Below, piece after piece: positions 54,572 to 64,000 of a DNA stretch of 64,000 nucleotides. The notes under the pieces were generated by a model, which saw only the letters and a list, made by a program, of their open reading frames with translations, ran no database searches and was not told the DNA's origin. The stretch is from JAGOGN01 sp036652735 (GTDB lineage Bacteria; Bacillota; Clostridia; Lachnospirales; Lachnospiraceae), in contig JAVVVI010000002.1 of NCBI GenBank assembly GCA_036652735.1, forward strand, positions 1 through 64,000, in the 5' to 3' direction. Position 1 is the stretch's first letter; each line of letters starts with the position of its first letter. Both the position numbers and the translations under genes were made by a program.

Positions 54572-55321
54572 ATGAAAAAGATAAAAATAATTCTTATTTG
54601 TTTTTTTACCCTAACAGCAGTAATTTCCGGAGCGCTGCTTGTGTATCAGCGAATCCAGTCAGAGGATAGCCAATTCCAGACCGAAGAATTAAGAAGCCTT
54701 ACAAACCATATGGGGGAGAAAAATAGGGAAAAAACAAATCCTCAGGCAGAAAAAATATTGATTACCAGAAATTCGGATTATCAAGGATGGATTTCAGTTG
54801 CAGAAACAGAGCTGAATTATCCGCTTGTGTATCGAAGCCAGGATAATACATTTTATCTGACGCATGGTTACAACAAATTAAAAAGCCGTTATGGTACGCC
54901 ATTTATTGATATGAAGTGTGAGCAATTATGGGAAGGCAGAAATATAATCATTTATGGGCACCATATGAGAGATGGAACCATGTTTGCAATGCTTCATGAA
55001 TATCAATCAAAAGAGTACCTAAAAAAACATCCGCAAATCAAGATCGAGACGAAGAAGGATACCAGAACGTATGCTATTTTTGCAGTGGTATTGTTGGGCC
55101 CGGGACATACCTTTGATTTGCGCTCCTATGGAACGATTCAAACAGAAGAAGAAACAAAGGAGTATCTAAAAGAAATACAGGAGCTGAAGGAGTATGAAAC
55201 AGGGGTTCGTGTAAATGAAAAAGATGAACTTCTGACATTAGTAACCTGCGAATATACAGGAAATAGAGAACGAATTGTTGTAATTGCAAGAAGACAAGAT
55301 GAAAGAGAGAGAAAAGAATGA
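54572..55321 (+). CDS. srtB: Class B sortase
   Basis: A transpeptidase that links surface proteins to the cell wall. The 249-residue protein has a membrane anchor (about 5-25). The catalytic residues are in YGHHMRDGTMFAML (His130 or His131), TLVTCEYT (Cys226) and NRERIVVIARR (Arg about 232). These patterns are class B. ATG 54572 is preferred over ATG 54539. The stop overlaps the adhesin start by 4 bases (ATGA), which ties the enzyme to its substrate. Confidence 0.93.
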   Translation: MKKIKIILICFFTLTAVISGALLVYQRIQSEDSQFQTEELRSLTNHMGEKNREKTNPQAEKILITRNSDYQGWISVAETELNYPLVYRSQDNTFYLTHGYNKLKSRYGTPFIDMKCEQLWEGRNIIIYGHHMRDGTMFAMLHEYQSKEYLKKHPQIKIETKKDTRTYAIFAVVLLGPGHTFDLRSYGTIQTEEETKEYLKEIQELKEYETGVRVNEKDELLTLVTCEYTGNRERIVVIARRQDERERKE

Positions 55322-58300
55322 AGAAAAAATTGAAACGTGTGTTGGCAGTATGCTTATGCGCCTTAATGGTTCTGCCAACTTTGATTGGAAATGGAATGCT
55401 TGTTCAGGCAGATGAAGGAACGCCGGCGACACCGACGGAAGGGGTAACAGAGGAAGTAATGGGGGCAGTGCCTTTAGGGGTTGATGTTACAACACCCGGA
55501 CGTGCAGTGCTTTCCTTTACCAATGATTTAGCTCAGTCTGTTACAATTGAAGCGGGAGCCATAGCTGCTTCCGGTATGGAGAAGGTGTTTGATGCATCGA
55601 TTGAACTTGTATTGAATGATACCATAATCGGTGAAAAAATCGAGGCAGGTACCTTGGAAAACCATAATTATACTTATACAACGAAGTTTACATCAACAAG
55701 CACCTTATCGGTAAATAATAGCCAGAAGGGGGATCTGAGGCTTCCGGCTCCGAACAATGCAGTTATAGGATCGTATGAGGCAACGGTGATAGCTTCCAAT
55801 CAGGTAACGCTTAAGTTTACAATAATAGGAAGTGAGATAGCAAACCTGACCGGAGTAATAGCAGGATGCAAAGTCACCATGCAACTGTCTCAAAATGCCG
55901 AAACGGCGACCATACCGGATTTAAGTGGAGCAGCTACGAATGACATTACATTTACCTATAAGGAAAAACTGCCGGAACCGGCAAAACCGGATTATACACT
56001 GACAAAGACCGGCGTGCAAGCTGGAAACCAGGTAACCTATACCATTACAGCCCGGGTCGCCGGTGGTGAACCACTGGATCCGCCTTCTCTTAAGGGCTGC
56101 TATTTATATGACCAGCTTCCAGGTAACATAATATTTCAAGGGGGAACAGTTAGCTTTTATGATAAAGACAAGAAAGAGGTAGGAACCGCAACAAGCGTTA
56201 CGGAGAGCACTACAGGAACGGGAATTTTCAATATTCAGATACCGGATGTGCCGGCAACGCCTGTAACAGAGGCAGTTCTTACTATGAGTGCAGCAATTTC
56301 CAAAAGTGCATATGAGGCATATATGAGTTCGAATACAAACCTGGGAATTATAGTGGATAATACAGCATACCTTTATGATGGAGATATCACAGCGGAATCA
56401 CCTTTAACGCCGGTTTCGGTGTTAAAGAATGCAAATTGCAGAACTTCATTTTTTTCAAACACGGCCTTTTTAAGTAAAGATGGACATCAGATTGGAAACA
56501 GTGGACAGTCAATGGAGTGGATTCTAAAAGGGGAGGCCTATTTTTCCAGTGGAACGGACGTCTATGTTGTAGATTATATAGAGGATAAGTCCAAACACCA
56601 ATATAATACCACACAGAATCTAACGATTCATTATAGTTCCGGAACCGATGATACAGCAACAATTACGGATTTAGGAGATAAATCAGCGGATGATACATTT
56701 AAAGGGTATTCGGAATTAGTCTTATCGGATATTACAGCACAGGGAATCACAGTGCCCACCTGCTATACAAAGGGGAGCGGACAGGTCCTTATTATTCCAT
56801 TAGATGGGAACGCATTAAATGGTCCCTTCTCCATTACCTATCAGACAGATATACAGGGAATTACAGAGGATACCAGCGGTACGATTGCACTTACCAATGA
56901 GGCAAAAATGATATGGTCTTCATTATCATATGGTGGTGAGGGAATCGCTTTTACAGACATTGGATTTGGAAAAATAACCAAGGCACCTAATTTTAGTGCG
57001 ATTTGTATGAGACCTAACAACAATTATAATCCAATAACCCAGAGCTGCGGGTGGACGATTTCCGTGAATGAATGTGGGCAGGTATTTGGAACTTCCAGTG
57101 AGAATACCATTATTGAAGAAGATTTGACGGGAGAGGGGCTGGCATATGTGGGTGCGGCACAGCAAGCAGCTAGTTCTGAGTCAATAACTATTATCGCAAA
57201 AACAATTAATTCATCAGCAACAGGGCAGGAATCCTTAACAAGAAAAGACACAGCAGCGGAGGTAAAGAGTACACCCATGACCTATTCCATTACAGATGGG
57301 GATACGAAACTTACCGTAAATCTTGGCCACTTAGATGGCAAAATCAATTATTGGATTCCAATAGAAACTAAAATTAGTAATCCGAATTTCCTTGCAGTAG
57401 AGCAAAGCGGCGCAGTAATAGAGAGCGAAGCGGTTTTATCCTATGGAACTCAAACGCGGAGATCCAAGGCACAGCAGCCCTACAGCAACAATTGGTGTGA
57501 TAAGGATGCTGTATCAAATTATAATTATAAGACACATGGGGTGAGCTGGAAAGTAACGGTGAATCCATATAAATTAAAAGTAAAAGATGCAGAGCTAACG
57601 GATGTCTTACCGGAAGAAACAGAATTTGCTGTGTTAAAGAATGTAAAGTACAATGATGCGGAACTTACAATAGAATCCGGCAACACAACCATACCGGTAA
57701 CAACAGCCGGAAGCGGAACCATTCATTTTAAGGATCCGGCAGACATTGAACTTCAGTGGAACGTGGAAGAGAAAAACGGAGCATTTCAGCTTATAACAAA
57801 GATTCTAAGTAAACCGGGAACAACGAATGAGATTCAGGCAAAGGTAGAGCTGTTCTATGATACAATATACAAAGAATCCTATCGAACAACAAAAGAATGG
57901 ATTGAAAATGGACACGTAAGTAAAAATACGGTGACATTAACCGGAACACATGAAGGAAGCCAGATTACGGCTTCAAATGGAGTACCTCTTACCATAGATG
58001 CAGTGCGGAACTTTAAATTATCTCCGATTATGAAAACGGCGGGGGTTTCCACTAAGGACAGGGAGGGATTTATTCAAATACCTTGGACGGTTGAACTTAA
58101 CAGGGATGGAACAGATTTTACGAACAAACAGATTAAGGATGTATTGGAACAGAACCTGGAACTTGTCTTAGATGAGAACGCTCCATACGATAAGACATTG
58201 CAGATTGTGCCAGCCAGTGTAGCGGAGGATGGGACCTTAACGGCTAAGGGATCTGCACTTCCAATTGCAGCATTCAGTCCGGAGACAACGGAGCGGGGAT

Positions 58301-59985
58301 TTACAATTACAGTTCCGGAACAATATAAGACAGAACCATTGATCCTTACCTTTTTCACTCGATTGATAGAGATTAAAGGGAGTGGTGATCAGAGAATTAC
58401 AAATACCATTGCCCTTCATTCCAATATTGGATCGTTACCTACAAATGAAGATGCAAAAGAAGAAACAATAATTAATAATCGTCTGGATTCGGATGGATAT
58501 GCGAAGGGTACAGCACTGAAATATATAGAGGCAGATTCCTTTTTTACGGAGGATCCTTCGAATTTAACCTTGGATCCTGCGAAGCAATTGGAAATGCTGG
58601 ATTTAATCCTCACACCAATGGACAATTCGTCTGGAACCTGGAAGGTAGAAACAAAGGGAAAGAAAATTAGTCTTTCCCTGAAAAATGATGAATCCAGATT
58701 TCTTCGAATTAAGGAAAATAAGCTGTATCGCATGGAGCAGGGGGAACCCAGTGTGCGTCCGGAATATGCAGGTTATGGTTTGCTCACAAAGCCACAATAT
58801 ATTATATTTACAGATAATATAGCAATGACCTATCCCCTTGATGCTGTGGAAGGGAAGAACTTACAGATTATAGCCACCCGTGAAAAAACAGCAAAAGTAC
58901 ATTTTTTTAATTCAAGCAAGCGGAGCCTTAAAATTGAGAAAACATCTGAGGATGATAAATTAAAGGGATTTTCCTTTGTAATAACAGGGGCAAAAGGAAG
59001 CACAGTAACAAAAGTTACAGATGAAAAAGGAAAAATTGAACTAAATGACTTGGAGCCGGATGTGTATACCATTATGGAAGTACGGGACGCCGCATCTGAG
59101 AAATATTTACCATCAGGGGTACAGACCATTGATTTAACAACGATTGGAAGTGCAGTCTGTAAAGTATTTAATGCCATTGACTGGCGGACACTTCGCATTA
59201 GAAAAACATCTCAGGATGGCAAGCTGGATGGATTCACCTTCCTGGTACGTGGAAAAAAGGACTATTCCAGGGAATTTATAACAGATAGCAATGGTGAAAT
59301 CGATATTTCTCAGCTTCCACCGGATATTTATACAGTCAGTGAAAAAGCAAATGAGGCTTCGGAGAGGTATGTATTGCCAAAACCACAGATTGTAGATTTA
59401 AGAGTAGTAGGAGATGCTACTGTTGCGATGTACAATGAGCTCATTAGTACCCCCGGCACTGGAATAGTACTGGGAGCAATGAAAATAATTAAAACATCGG
59501 AAGATAAAGTAGTAGAAGGATTTACCTTCCTTATAGAGGGACCATTTCAATATAAGAATCAGCAGGTGACGGATGCACAGGGAATGATTCAATTGTATAA
59601 TTTAATGCCCGGTGAGTATACCATCACAGAGCTGGAAACAGAGGCAACGGAAAAGTATCTGATTCCAAAGATAGATAAAATACAGGTTGTAGGAGTCGTA
59701 CCGGTTATTGTATCGGTTTATAATAAATTGAAAGAAATTGAACCGGAACAGCCCGATAAGCCAATTCAGCCCGATAAGCCAATTCAGCCCGATAAGCCAA
59801 TTCAGCCGGATAAACCGAAACAGCCGGACAAATCCGACGATACGAATCCCATCCATAAGGATGACAGCAGCACAGATATTCCAAAGACGGAAGATGCTCT
59901 GCCGGAGCCATGGATATTATGGGTAATCTTAGGTGGATCCATTCTCGGAGGAATTATTACGATTAAGTTAAAGACAAAAAATTAG
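55318..59985 (+). CDS. Large wall-anchored surface protein with SpaA/Cna-B repeats
   Basis: A 1555-residue surface protein and the likely sortase substrate. The signal peptide covers about 1-32. Residues about 220-1200 are Thr-rich beta domains resembling DUF11 and isopeptide-forming adhesin modules (DYTLTKTGVQAGNQVTYTIT; GVSWKVTVNPYKLKV). Three Cna-B/SpaA units begin at about 1202, 1290 and 1387, each starting with a K-T-S pair (LKIEKTSEDD, LRIRKTSQDG, MKIIKTSED). A proline-lysine spacer (about 1475-1505) follows. The end is a sorting signal (IPKTED at about 1521), a membrane helix and a KLKTKN tail. IPKTE departs from LPXTG and may match this class B sortase. Lys/Asn isopeptide bonds are likely but not shown. 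Confidence 0.9.
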   Translation: MKKKLKRVLAVCLCALMVLPTLIGNGMLVQADEGTPATPTEGVTEEVMGAVPLGVDVTTPGRAVLSFTNDLAQSVTIEAGAIAASGMEKVFDASIELVLNDTIIGEKIEAGTLENHNYTYTTKFTSTSTLSVNNSQKGDLRLPAPNNAVIGSYEATVIASNQVTLKFTIIGSEIANLTGVIAGCKVTMQLSQNAETATIPDLSGAATNDITFTYKEKLPEPAKPDYTLTKTGVQAGNQVTYTITARVAGGEPLDPPSLKGCYLYDQLPGNIIFQGGTVSFYDKDKKEVGTATSVTESTTGTGIFNIQIPDVPATPVTEAVLTMSAAISKSAYEAYMSSNTNLGIIVDNTAYLYDGDITAESPLTPVSVLKNANCRTSFFSNTAFLSKDGHQIGNSGQSMEWILKGEAYFSSGTDVYVVDYIEDKSKHQYNTTQNLTIHYSSGTDDTATITDLGDKSADDTFKGYSELVLSDITAQGITVPTCYTKGSGQVLIIPLDGNALNGPFSITYQTDIQGITEDTSGTIALTNEAKMIWSSLSYGGEGIAFTDIGFGKITKAPNFSAICMRPNNNYNPITQSCGWTISVNECGQVFGTSSENTIIEEDLTGEGLAYVGAAQQAASSESITIIAKTINSSATGQESLTRKDTAAEVKSTPMTYSITDGDTKLTVNLGHLDGKINYWIPIETKISNPNFLAVEQSGAVIESEAVLSYGTQTRRSKAQQPYSNNWCDKDAVSNYNYKTHGVSWKVTVNPYKLKVKDAELTDVLPEETEFAVLKNVKYNDAELTIESGNTTIPVTTAGSGTIHFKDPADIELQWNVEEKNGAFQLITKILSKPGTTNEIQAKVELFYDTIYKESYRTTKEWIENGHVSKNTVTLTGTHEGSQITASNGVPLTIDAVRNFKLSPIMKTAGVSTKDREGFIQIPWTVELNRDGTDFTNKQIKDVLEQNLELVLDENAPYDKTLQIVPASVAEDGTLTAKGSALPIAAFSPETTERGFTITVPEQYKTEPLILTFFTRLIEIKGSGDQRITNTIALHSNIGSLPTNEDAKEETIINNRLDSDGYAKGTALKYIEADSFFTEDPSNLTLDPAKQLEMLDLILTPMDNSSGTWKVETKGKKISLSLKNDESRFLRIKENKLYRMEQGEPSVRPEYAGYGLLTKPQYIIFTDNIAMTYPLDAVEGKNLQIIATREKTAKVHFFNSSKRSLKIEKTSEDDKLKGFSFVITGAKGSTVTKVTDEKGKIELNDLEPDVYTIMEVRDAASEKYLPSGVQTIDLTTIGSAVCKVFNAIDWRTLRIRKTSQDGKLDGFTFLVRGKKDYSREFITDSNGEIDISQLPPDIYTVSEKANEASERYVLPKPQIVDLRVVGDATVAMYNELISTPGTGIVLGAMKIIKTSEDKVVEGFTFLIEGPFQYKNQQVTDAQGMIQLYNLMPGEYTITELETEATEKYLIPKIDKIQVVGVVPVIVSVYNKLKEIEPEQPDKPIQPDKPIQPDKPIQPDKPKQPDKSDDTNPIHKDDSSTDIPKTEDALPEPWILWVILGGSILGGIITIKLKTKN
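59751..59822 (+). repeat. 18-base tandem repeat in the adhesin spacer
   Basis: Three identical units of GCCCGATAAGCCAATTCA (59751-59768, 59769-59786, 59787-59804) and a diverged fourth encode Gln-Pro-Asp-Lys-Pro-Ile. The frame is kept, so slippage would change spacer length only. Confidence 0.93.
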
Positions 59986-60014
59986 AGCGTTTGATACAGA
60001 ATCTTGAAGCACAC

Positions 60015-60086
60015 AATCACCGGATCTAGAAAAATCGTGGAAATGAAAAATAATTCATTTACGACTATCTGTTTTCCGGTGATTTT
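60015..60086 (+). terminator. Long imperfect inverted repeat after the adhesin gene
   Basis: AATCACCGGA (60015-60024) pairs with TCCGGTGATT (60075-60084). An inner pair, TCGT-GG-AAATGAA with TTCATTTACGA (about 60034-60063), lies in the loop. A short T-rich run follows, then TATAAT at 60089-60094. It could be a terminator; the long arms could also be a miniature repeat. Confidence 0.5.
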
Positions 60087-60154
60087 GTTATAATTAGAAA
60101 CAGAGATAATTTTATAAAAAAAGGAGGCTGCAGGAAATTCCTGTCAGGCAATTT

Positions 60155-60907
60155 ATGAAACGATATAGAAGAGAAAATGAACAGTCCTATACATTGGGAG
60201 CAACCTTAACCTATGAATTACTTCACTACAAGATCGAAAGTGTGGAAGGGGTTTACTTACACTCAAAGTGTATTAAGAATGAGGCATATGACAGAATTTG
60301 TAGGATCTGCCAGGAACATGGGATTCCAATTACTTATAATGATAAGGTATTCCATATTTTAGACGCCAAAGAAAATTGCTTTATTATTGGCGAGTTTCGA
60401 AAATATGAGAGCAGAATTTGTGAAGACGAAAACCATATCCTGCTGGTAAATCCATCGGATAGTGGCAATGCAGGGACAATTATGAGAAGTGCATTGGGGT
60501 TTGGTATTAAGAATATGGCACTGATTCTGCCGGCAGTGGATATATTTTCACCAAAGACCATACGGGCATCCATGGGTGCTATTTTTGGATTAGAGATTGA
60601 ATATTTTCAGTCAATAACCCAATACCAGGAGAGATTCCCGCAACAGCACAACTATCCATTTATGCTGGATGCAAAGACGGAATTAAGAGAGACACATTTT
60701 CAGGAGCCTTATACCTTGATATTTGGGAATGAGGCAACCGGTCTTCCAAAGGACTATCAGGAGCTTGGGGAAAGCGTAATTATTGCCCATGAACACACTA
60801 TAGACAGCTTAAACCTCCCAATTGCCGCAAGTATTGCAATGTATGTGGCAGCGTCAAAGGGTAAAATCAAGTTGTTGGAGGAAGGTACAGAATGTCACTG
60901 CAATTAG
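60155..60907 (+). CDS. SpoU/TrmH-family RNA 2'-O-methyltransferase
   Basis: A 250-residue SPOUT-fold methyltransferase. The knot motifs are visible: NPSDSGNAGTIMRSALGFG (motif 1), LIFGNEATGLP (motif 2) and DSLNLPIAASIAMYVA (motif 3). It methylates ribose on tRNA or rRNA; the target is not defined. The ribosome binding site AAGGAGG lies 28 bases before ATG 60155, with a CAGG/CCTG hairpin between, which might bring it closer. The gene's end overlaps addB by 16 bases. Confidence 0.88.
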   Translation: MKRYRRENEQSYTLGATLTYELLHYKIESVEGVYLHSKCIKNEAYDRICRICQEHGIPITYNDKVFHILDAKENCFIIGEFRKYESRICEDENHILLVNPSDSGNAGTIMRSALGFGIKNMALILPAVDIFSPKTIRASMGAIFGLEIEYFQSITQYQERFPQQHNYPFMLDAKTELRETHFQEPYTLIFGNEATGLPKDYQELGESVIIAHEHTIDSLNLPIAASIAMYVAASKGKIKLLEEGTECHCN

Positions 60908-63900
60908 TATTAGGAAATTCAGGAAGTGGTAAAAGCGAATATTTACAGGACTATATGATCCAACAGGCAGACCAACATCCCCAGCAGAATTATTTAATGA
61001 TTGTGCCGGAGCAGTTCACAATGCGAACCCAGAGAGAATTTGTTCTCCGTCAAAAAGGACATTGTATTTTAAATATTGATGTGCTTAGTTTTGAGCGCCT
61101 TGCTTATCGCGTATTTGATGAACTTGGAATGAACCATTTAGTGGTATTGGATGATACAGCAAAGAATTTTATTCTCCGTAAAGCTGCGTTAGAGCACATG
61201 GGAGAGCTGAAAATTTTAAAGAAAAATGTGGAAAAACCCGGGTACGTGGATGAGGTAAAGTCATTGCTCTCGGAGTTAACCCAGTATAATGTTACACCAC
61301 AGGATTTGATGGATATTATAGAGCAGGAAAAAGAAAGTGTGTTTACCTATAAGCTTCAGGATATTTATGTTCTATATCAGGCGTTTCTGGATTTTTTGAA
61401 GAATCGTTTTGTTACAGGAGAGGAATTATTAACGGTATTAGCACAAGTTGCAAAGGATTCAAAGATTGTGGCAGGAAGTGTGATTGGGTTTGACGGATTT
61501 ACCGGATTTACGCCGGTTCAGTCGGTACTTTTAGGTACCTTATTTCAGGCGGCGAAAAAGTCGATTGTGACGGTTACCATGGATCTTCGGGAAAATGGTA
61601 CGGGATGCAGGGGGATTCAGGACTTATTTTATTTAAGTAAAAGGACAGTAGCGGGTCTTTACAAAATTGCTCAGCAAAAAAATATTGCAATTGAAGAACC
61701 AATTAGTATGGAAACAGAGCAGGAACGCAGATTTTCTCCGGGAAGTGGATTGGAATTCTTAGAGAGAACCATTTATCGCAATTCCAACAAGGTGTATGAA
61801 AAAAATCCACAGGACATTAAGATTATGCAATGCAAAAATCCAAAAGAAGAATTACAGTTTGCGGCAGCTTTTATTCGTGAAAAAGTTAGAAAAGAAAAGT
61901 ACCGTTATAGGGATTTTGCAATAGTAGCGGGGAATTTGGAAGACTATGAGAACTATGCAGGACAAATTCTAGAGGAAAGTCATGTCCCATATTTTATGGA
62001 TGTTAAGAAAAAGATTACCTTTAATCGGCTGGTGGAGTGCATTAGAAGTTATCTGGAAATAGGTATAGAGGGATTTTCCTACGCTTCCATGTTCCGTTTT
62101 TTAAAAACAGGAATGACCTCTGTTACAGGGGAAGAAATTGATGCATTGGAGAATTATGTTCTTGCCTTTCATATTCGCGGGTATAAGATGTATAAGGAGC
62201 CATTTGTTAGAAAAAATGCCAAACTAACAGAGGGTATGTTAGAAGAAATGAATAAAATCCGCCAGAAAGTTTTTGACTATTTTGCAGATTCCTATGACCA
62301 AATTATGAAGATTACAAAGGCAAGGCAAAAAATCGAATATCTATATGATTTTTTATTGAAGATACAAGCAGAAGAAAAAATGAAAGCCATGGAACTGAAC
62401 TTTCAGGAAGCGGGAGATCCCATTCACGCGAAGGAATATGCTCAGATTTATGCCATTGTAATGGAGTTATTTGATGAGTATGTTGAACTTCTGGGTGAAG
62501 ATGAGTTGAGTTTAGAAGAATTTACAGAGGTTCTGAGTGCAGGTTTTAATTCGAAAAAAATTGGTGTGATTCCACCCGGAAATGATCAGGTAGTTGTTGG
62601 TGATATTGAACGGACAAGGCTGGAGCATGTTAAGATTTTGATATTTATCGGTGTAAATGATGGTATTATACCTAGAATTACAAAGGGAAGTGTATGCCTC
62701 TCACAGCGGGAACGGGAATGCCTGAAACAATATCAGGTAGAACTTGCACCATCCTTAAAGGAGAGGGCATTTATTCAGCAGTTTTATCTCTATTTGGTAA
62801 TGACAAAACCATCGGAGCAATTAATTGTTACCTATGGTGAGATGAGCAACAGTGGAAAACTATTCTGTCCATCTCATTTAATTGGGGTATTGCAAAAGTT
62901 ATTTCCGCAACTTCGTATCGAAAAAGCAGGAGATATACCGGAAGGTGAACTTCTCGTATCGAAAGAAGCAGGATTGCGGTATTTGGCAAGAGTATTGCAG
63001 CATCCGGAAGATACAGGGAAGAACCCGTTATGGATTGCAGTATGGAATTTTATGCTGGAACACAATTGGAAGGAAGCGGCACGTTCCTTGGTGGAGGGAG
63101 CTTTTTCCACTTATCTGCCTCAAAAACTGGATGAATCCGCAGCGAAAAGACTGTATGGAGAAGACCTGTATAACAGTGTGACAAGACTGGAGAATTTCAG
63201 CAAATGTGCATTTTCGCATTTTTTAAAGTACGGATTAAAATTAAGGGAAAGGGAAGATGGAAGTTTTCAGCCCTCAGATATGGGAACCATCTTTCATGCT
63301 GCGCTGGAAATTTATGCAAAGCAGTTAGAACAACAACAGAAGGAATGGAGTGAAATAGCAAGACAAGAACAGGAACGTCTTGTTTCGGAAGCCATGGAAC
63401 AGGTATTGTCAGAACTTAAAGATACTTCACTAATGGAAGACGCGCGCAGCTGTTATCAGATCAATCGCATGGAGCGCATACTGAAACGTACCGTTTGGGC
63501 CATTGGAAATCAAATAAAAGAGGATACATTCCGACCGGAAGAATATGAAGTTCCTTTCCAGTTTATAGAGAATCAAGAAGGGGTAAGTTACCGGTTGGAG
63601 ACAGGGGAGAACGTAAATCTTGTGGGACGAATTGACCGAATTGATGTGAAAAAAGAAGAAGATGGAATGGCCTATCGTGTGGTAGATTACAAAACGGGAA
63701 CGGTTTCACTAAATCCAACGGAGGTTTATTATGGGCTGCAACTTCAGCTTGTGGTGTATTTAAAGGCGGCAAATAACCTGCTTAAGGAAAAATATAAGGA
63801 TATTGCAATGAAACCTGCGGGTATGTATTATTACCATATTGACGATCCGTTGGTGGAGGCGAAAAGAGGCGAAGCTGAGCTGGAAATTGAGAATCGCATA

Positions 63901-64000
63901 TTAAAAGAGCTGGAAATGAAGGGGTTTGACGAGGAAGAACAGTTAAAAACCCTGATGGATTATGTGGATTATAAAATAATGGAGATTGGAAATCGTATGA
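60892..64000 (+). CDS. addB: ATP-dependent nuclease subunit AddB (partial, runs off the right edge)
   Basis: AddB with AddA forms the helicase-nuclease that processes double-strand breaks and recognises Chi. The open frame covers 1036 codons without a stop and continues past 64000, so the C-terminus is missing. An N-terminal ATP-binding motif is seen (GNSGSGKSEY, about 8-17), then IVPEQFTMRTQRE. The Cas4-like nuclease domain near the end has LVGRIDRIDV and VVDYKTGTV. The first cysteine of the Fe-S site may be in NFSKCAFSHFLKYG; the others would lie beyond the window. It starts inside the methyltransferase gene. Confidence 0.95.
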   Translation, partial: MSLQLVLGNSGSGKSEYLQDYMIQQADQHPQQNYLMIVPEQFTMRTQREFVLRQKGHCILNIDVLSFERLAYRVFDELGMNHLVVLDDTAKNFILRKAALEHMGELKILKKNVEKPGYVDEVKSLLSELTQYNVTPQDLMDIIEQEKESVFTYKLQDIYVLYQAFLDFLKNRFVTGEELLTVLAQVAKDSKIVAGSVIGFDGFTGFTPVQSVLLGTLFQAAKKSIVTVTMDLRENGTGCRGIQDLFYLSKRTVAGLYKIAQQKNIAIEEPISMETEQERRFSPGSGLEFLERTIYRNSNKVYEKNPQDIKIMQCKNPKEELQFAAAFIREKVRKEKYRYRDFAIVAGNLEDYENYAGQILEESHVPYFMDVKKKITFNRLVECIRSYLEIGIEGFSYASMFRFLKTGMTSVTGEEIDALENYVLAFHIRGYKMYKEPFVRKNAKLTEGMLEEMNKIRQKVFDYFADSYDQIMKITKARQKIEYLYDFLLKIQAEEKMKAMELNFQEAGDPIHAKEYAQIYAIVMELFDEYVELLGEDELSLEEFTEVLSAGFNSKKIGVIPPGNDQVVVGDIERTRLEHVKILIFIGVNDGIIPRITKGSVCLSQRERECLKQYQVELAPSLKERAFIQQFYLYLVMTKPSEQLIVTYGEMSNSGKLFCPSHLIGVLQKLFPQLRIEKAGDIPEGELLVSKEAGLRYLARVLQHPEDTGKNPLWIAVWNFMLEHNWKEAARSLVEGAFSTYLPQKLDESAAKRLYGEDLYNSVTRLENFSKCAFSHFLKYGLKLREREDGSFQPSDMGTIFHAALEIYAKQLEQQQKEWSEIARQEQERLVSEAMEQVLSELKDTSLMEDARSCYQINRMERILKRTVWAIGNQIKEDTFRPEEYEVPFQFIENQEGVSYRLETGENVNLVGRIDRIDVKKEEDGMAYRVVDYKTGTVSLNPTEVYYGLQLQLVVYLKAANNLLKEKYKDIAMKPAGMYYYHIDDPLVEAKRGEAELEIENRILKELEMKGFDEEEQLKTLMDYVDYKIMEIGNRM

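Noticed and set aside
59751..59840. Possible CRISPR array
   Set aside because: The units are directly tandem without spacers and are in frame within the adhesin gene.

Overview
The window is AT-rich DNA from a low-GC Gram-positive anaerobe, most probably a member of the Lachnospiraceae or a close relative in Clostridia. The evidence is strong AGGAGG-type ribosome binding sites with frequent GTG and TTG starts, pyruvate:ferredoxin oxidoreductase, the oxygen-sensitive ribonucleotide reductase pair NrdD/NrdG, AddB-type recombination, a DUF4364 protein, and a class B sortase. YjfB, CheV, a FliK-like YlqG, a YlqH (FlhB tail) protein and a FliD-like protein suggest a motile lineage. The species cannot be fixed from sequence alone.

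Region 1 (1-3.1 kb) is the most accessory-looking part: a frameshifted HTH/TPR regulator, a 52-residue ORF and a two-gene ABC transporter. Region 2 (3.1-10.5 kb) is the conserved rplS block: rplS, two signal peptidase I genes on either side of rbgA, rnhB, ylqG, ylqH, a MATE transporter and yraN. Region 3 (10.5-20.4 kb) has a reverse-strand ABC-F gene, nifJ with a palindrome just downstream of its promoter, a DUF512 radical-SAM protein, der, plsY and gpsA.

Region 4 (20.5-30.6 kb) is nucleotide metabolism: a REC-GGDEF-EAL protein, then nrdD, nrdG, dut, a PRTase-like protein and purC-purF-purB. Region 5 (30.6-35.6 kb) has a reverse-strand Na+/H+ antiporter whose leader reads as a transcription-attenuating riboswitch, facing secG, rnr, smpB and ssrA (tmRNA). 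Region 6 (35.6-47 kb) mixes envelope, signalling and motility-type genes: a GNAT enzyme, a secreted PPC-repeat protein, YjfB, a two-component system, a lipoprotein, CheV, a large acidic membrane protein, ung, a FliD-like protein and a coiled-coil membrane protein.

Region 7 (47-52.4 kb) is the conserved rho-rpmE-yqhQ-prmC-prfA block. Region 8 (52.4-60.1 kb) joins a LytTR/GHKL two-component system to a class B sortase and a 1555-residue wall-anchored surface protein whose start overlaps the sortase stop. The window closes with a SpoU-type RNA methyltransferase and addB, which runs off the right edge.

The strongest candidates for new biology are the leader of the antiporter (31784-31893, reverse strand), the self-contained sortase/adhesin locus, and the regulator/small-ORF/ABC transporter group at the left edge.
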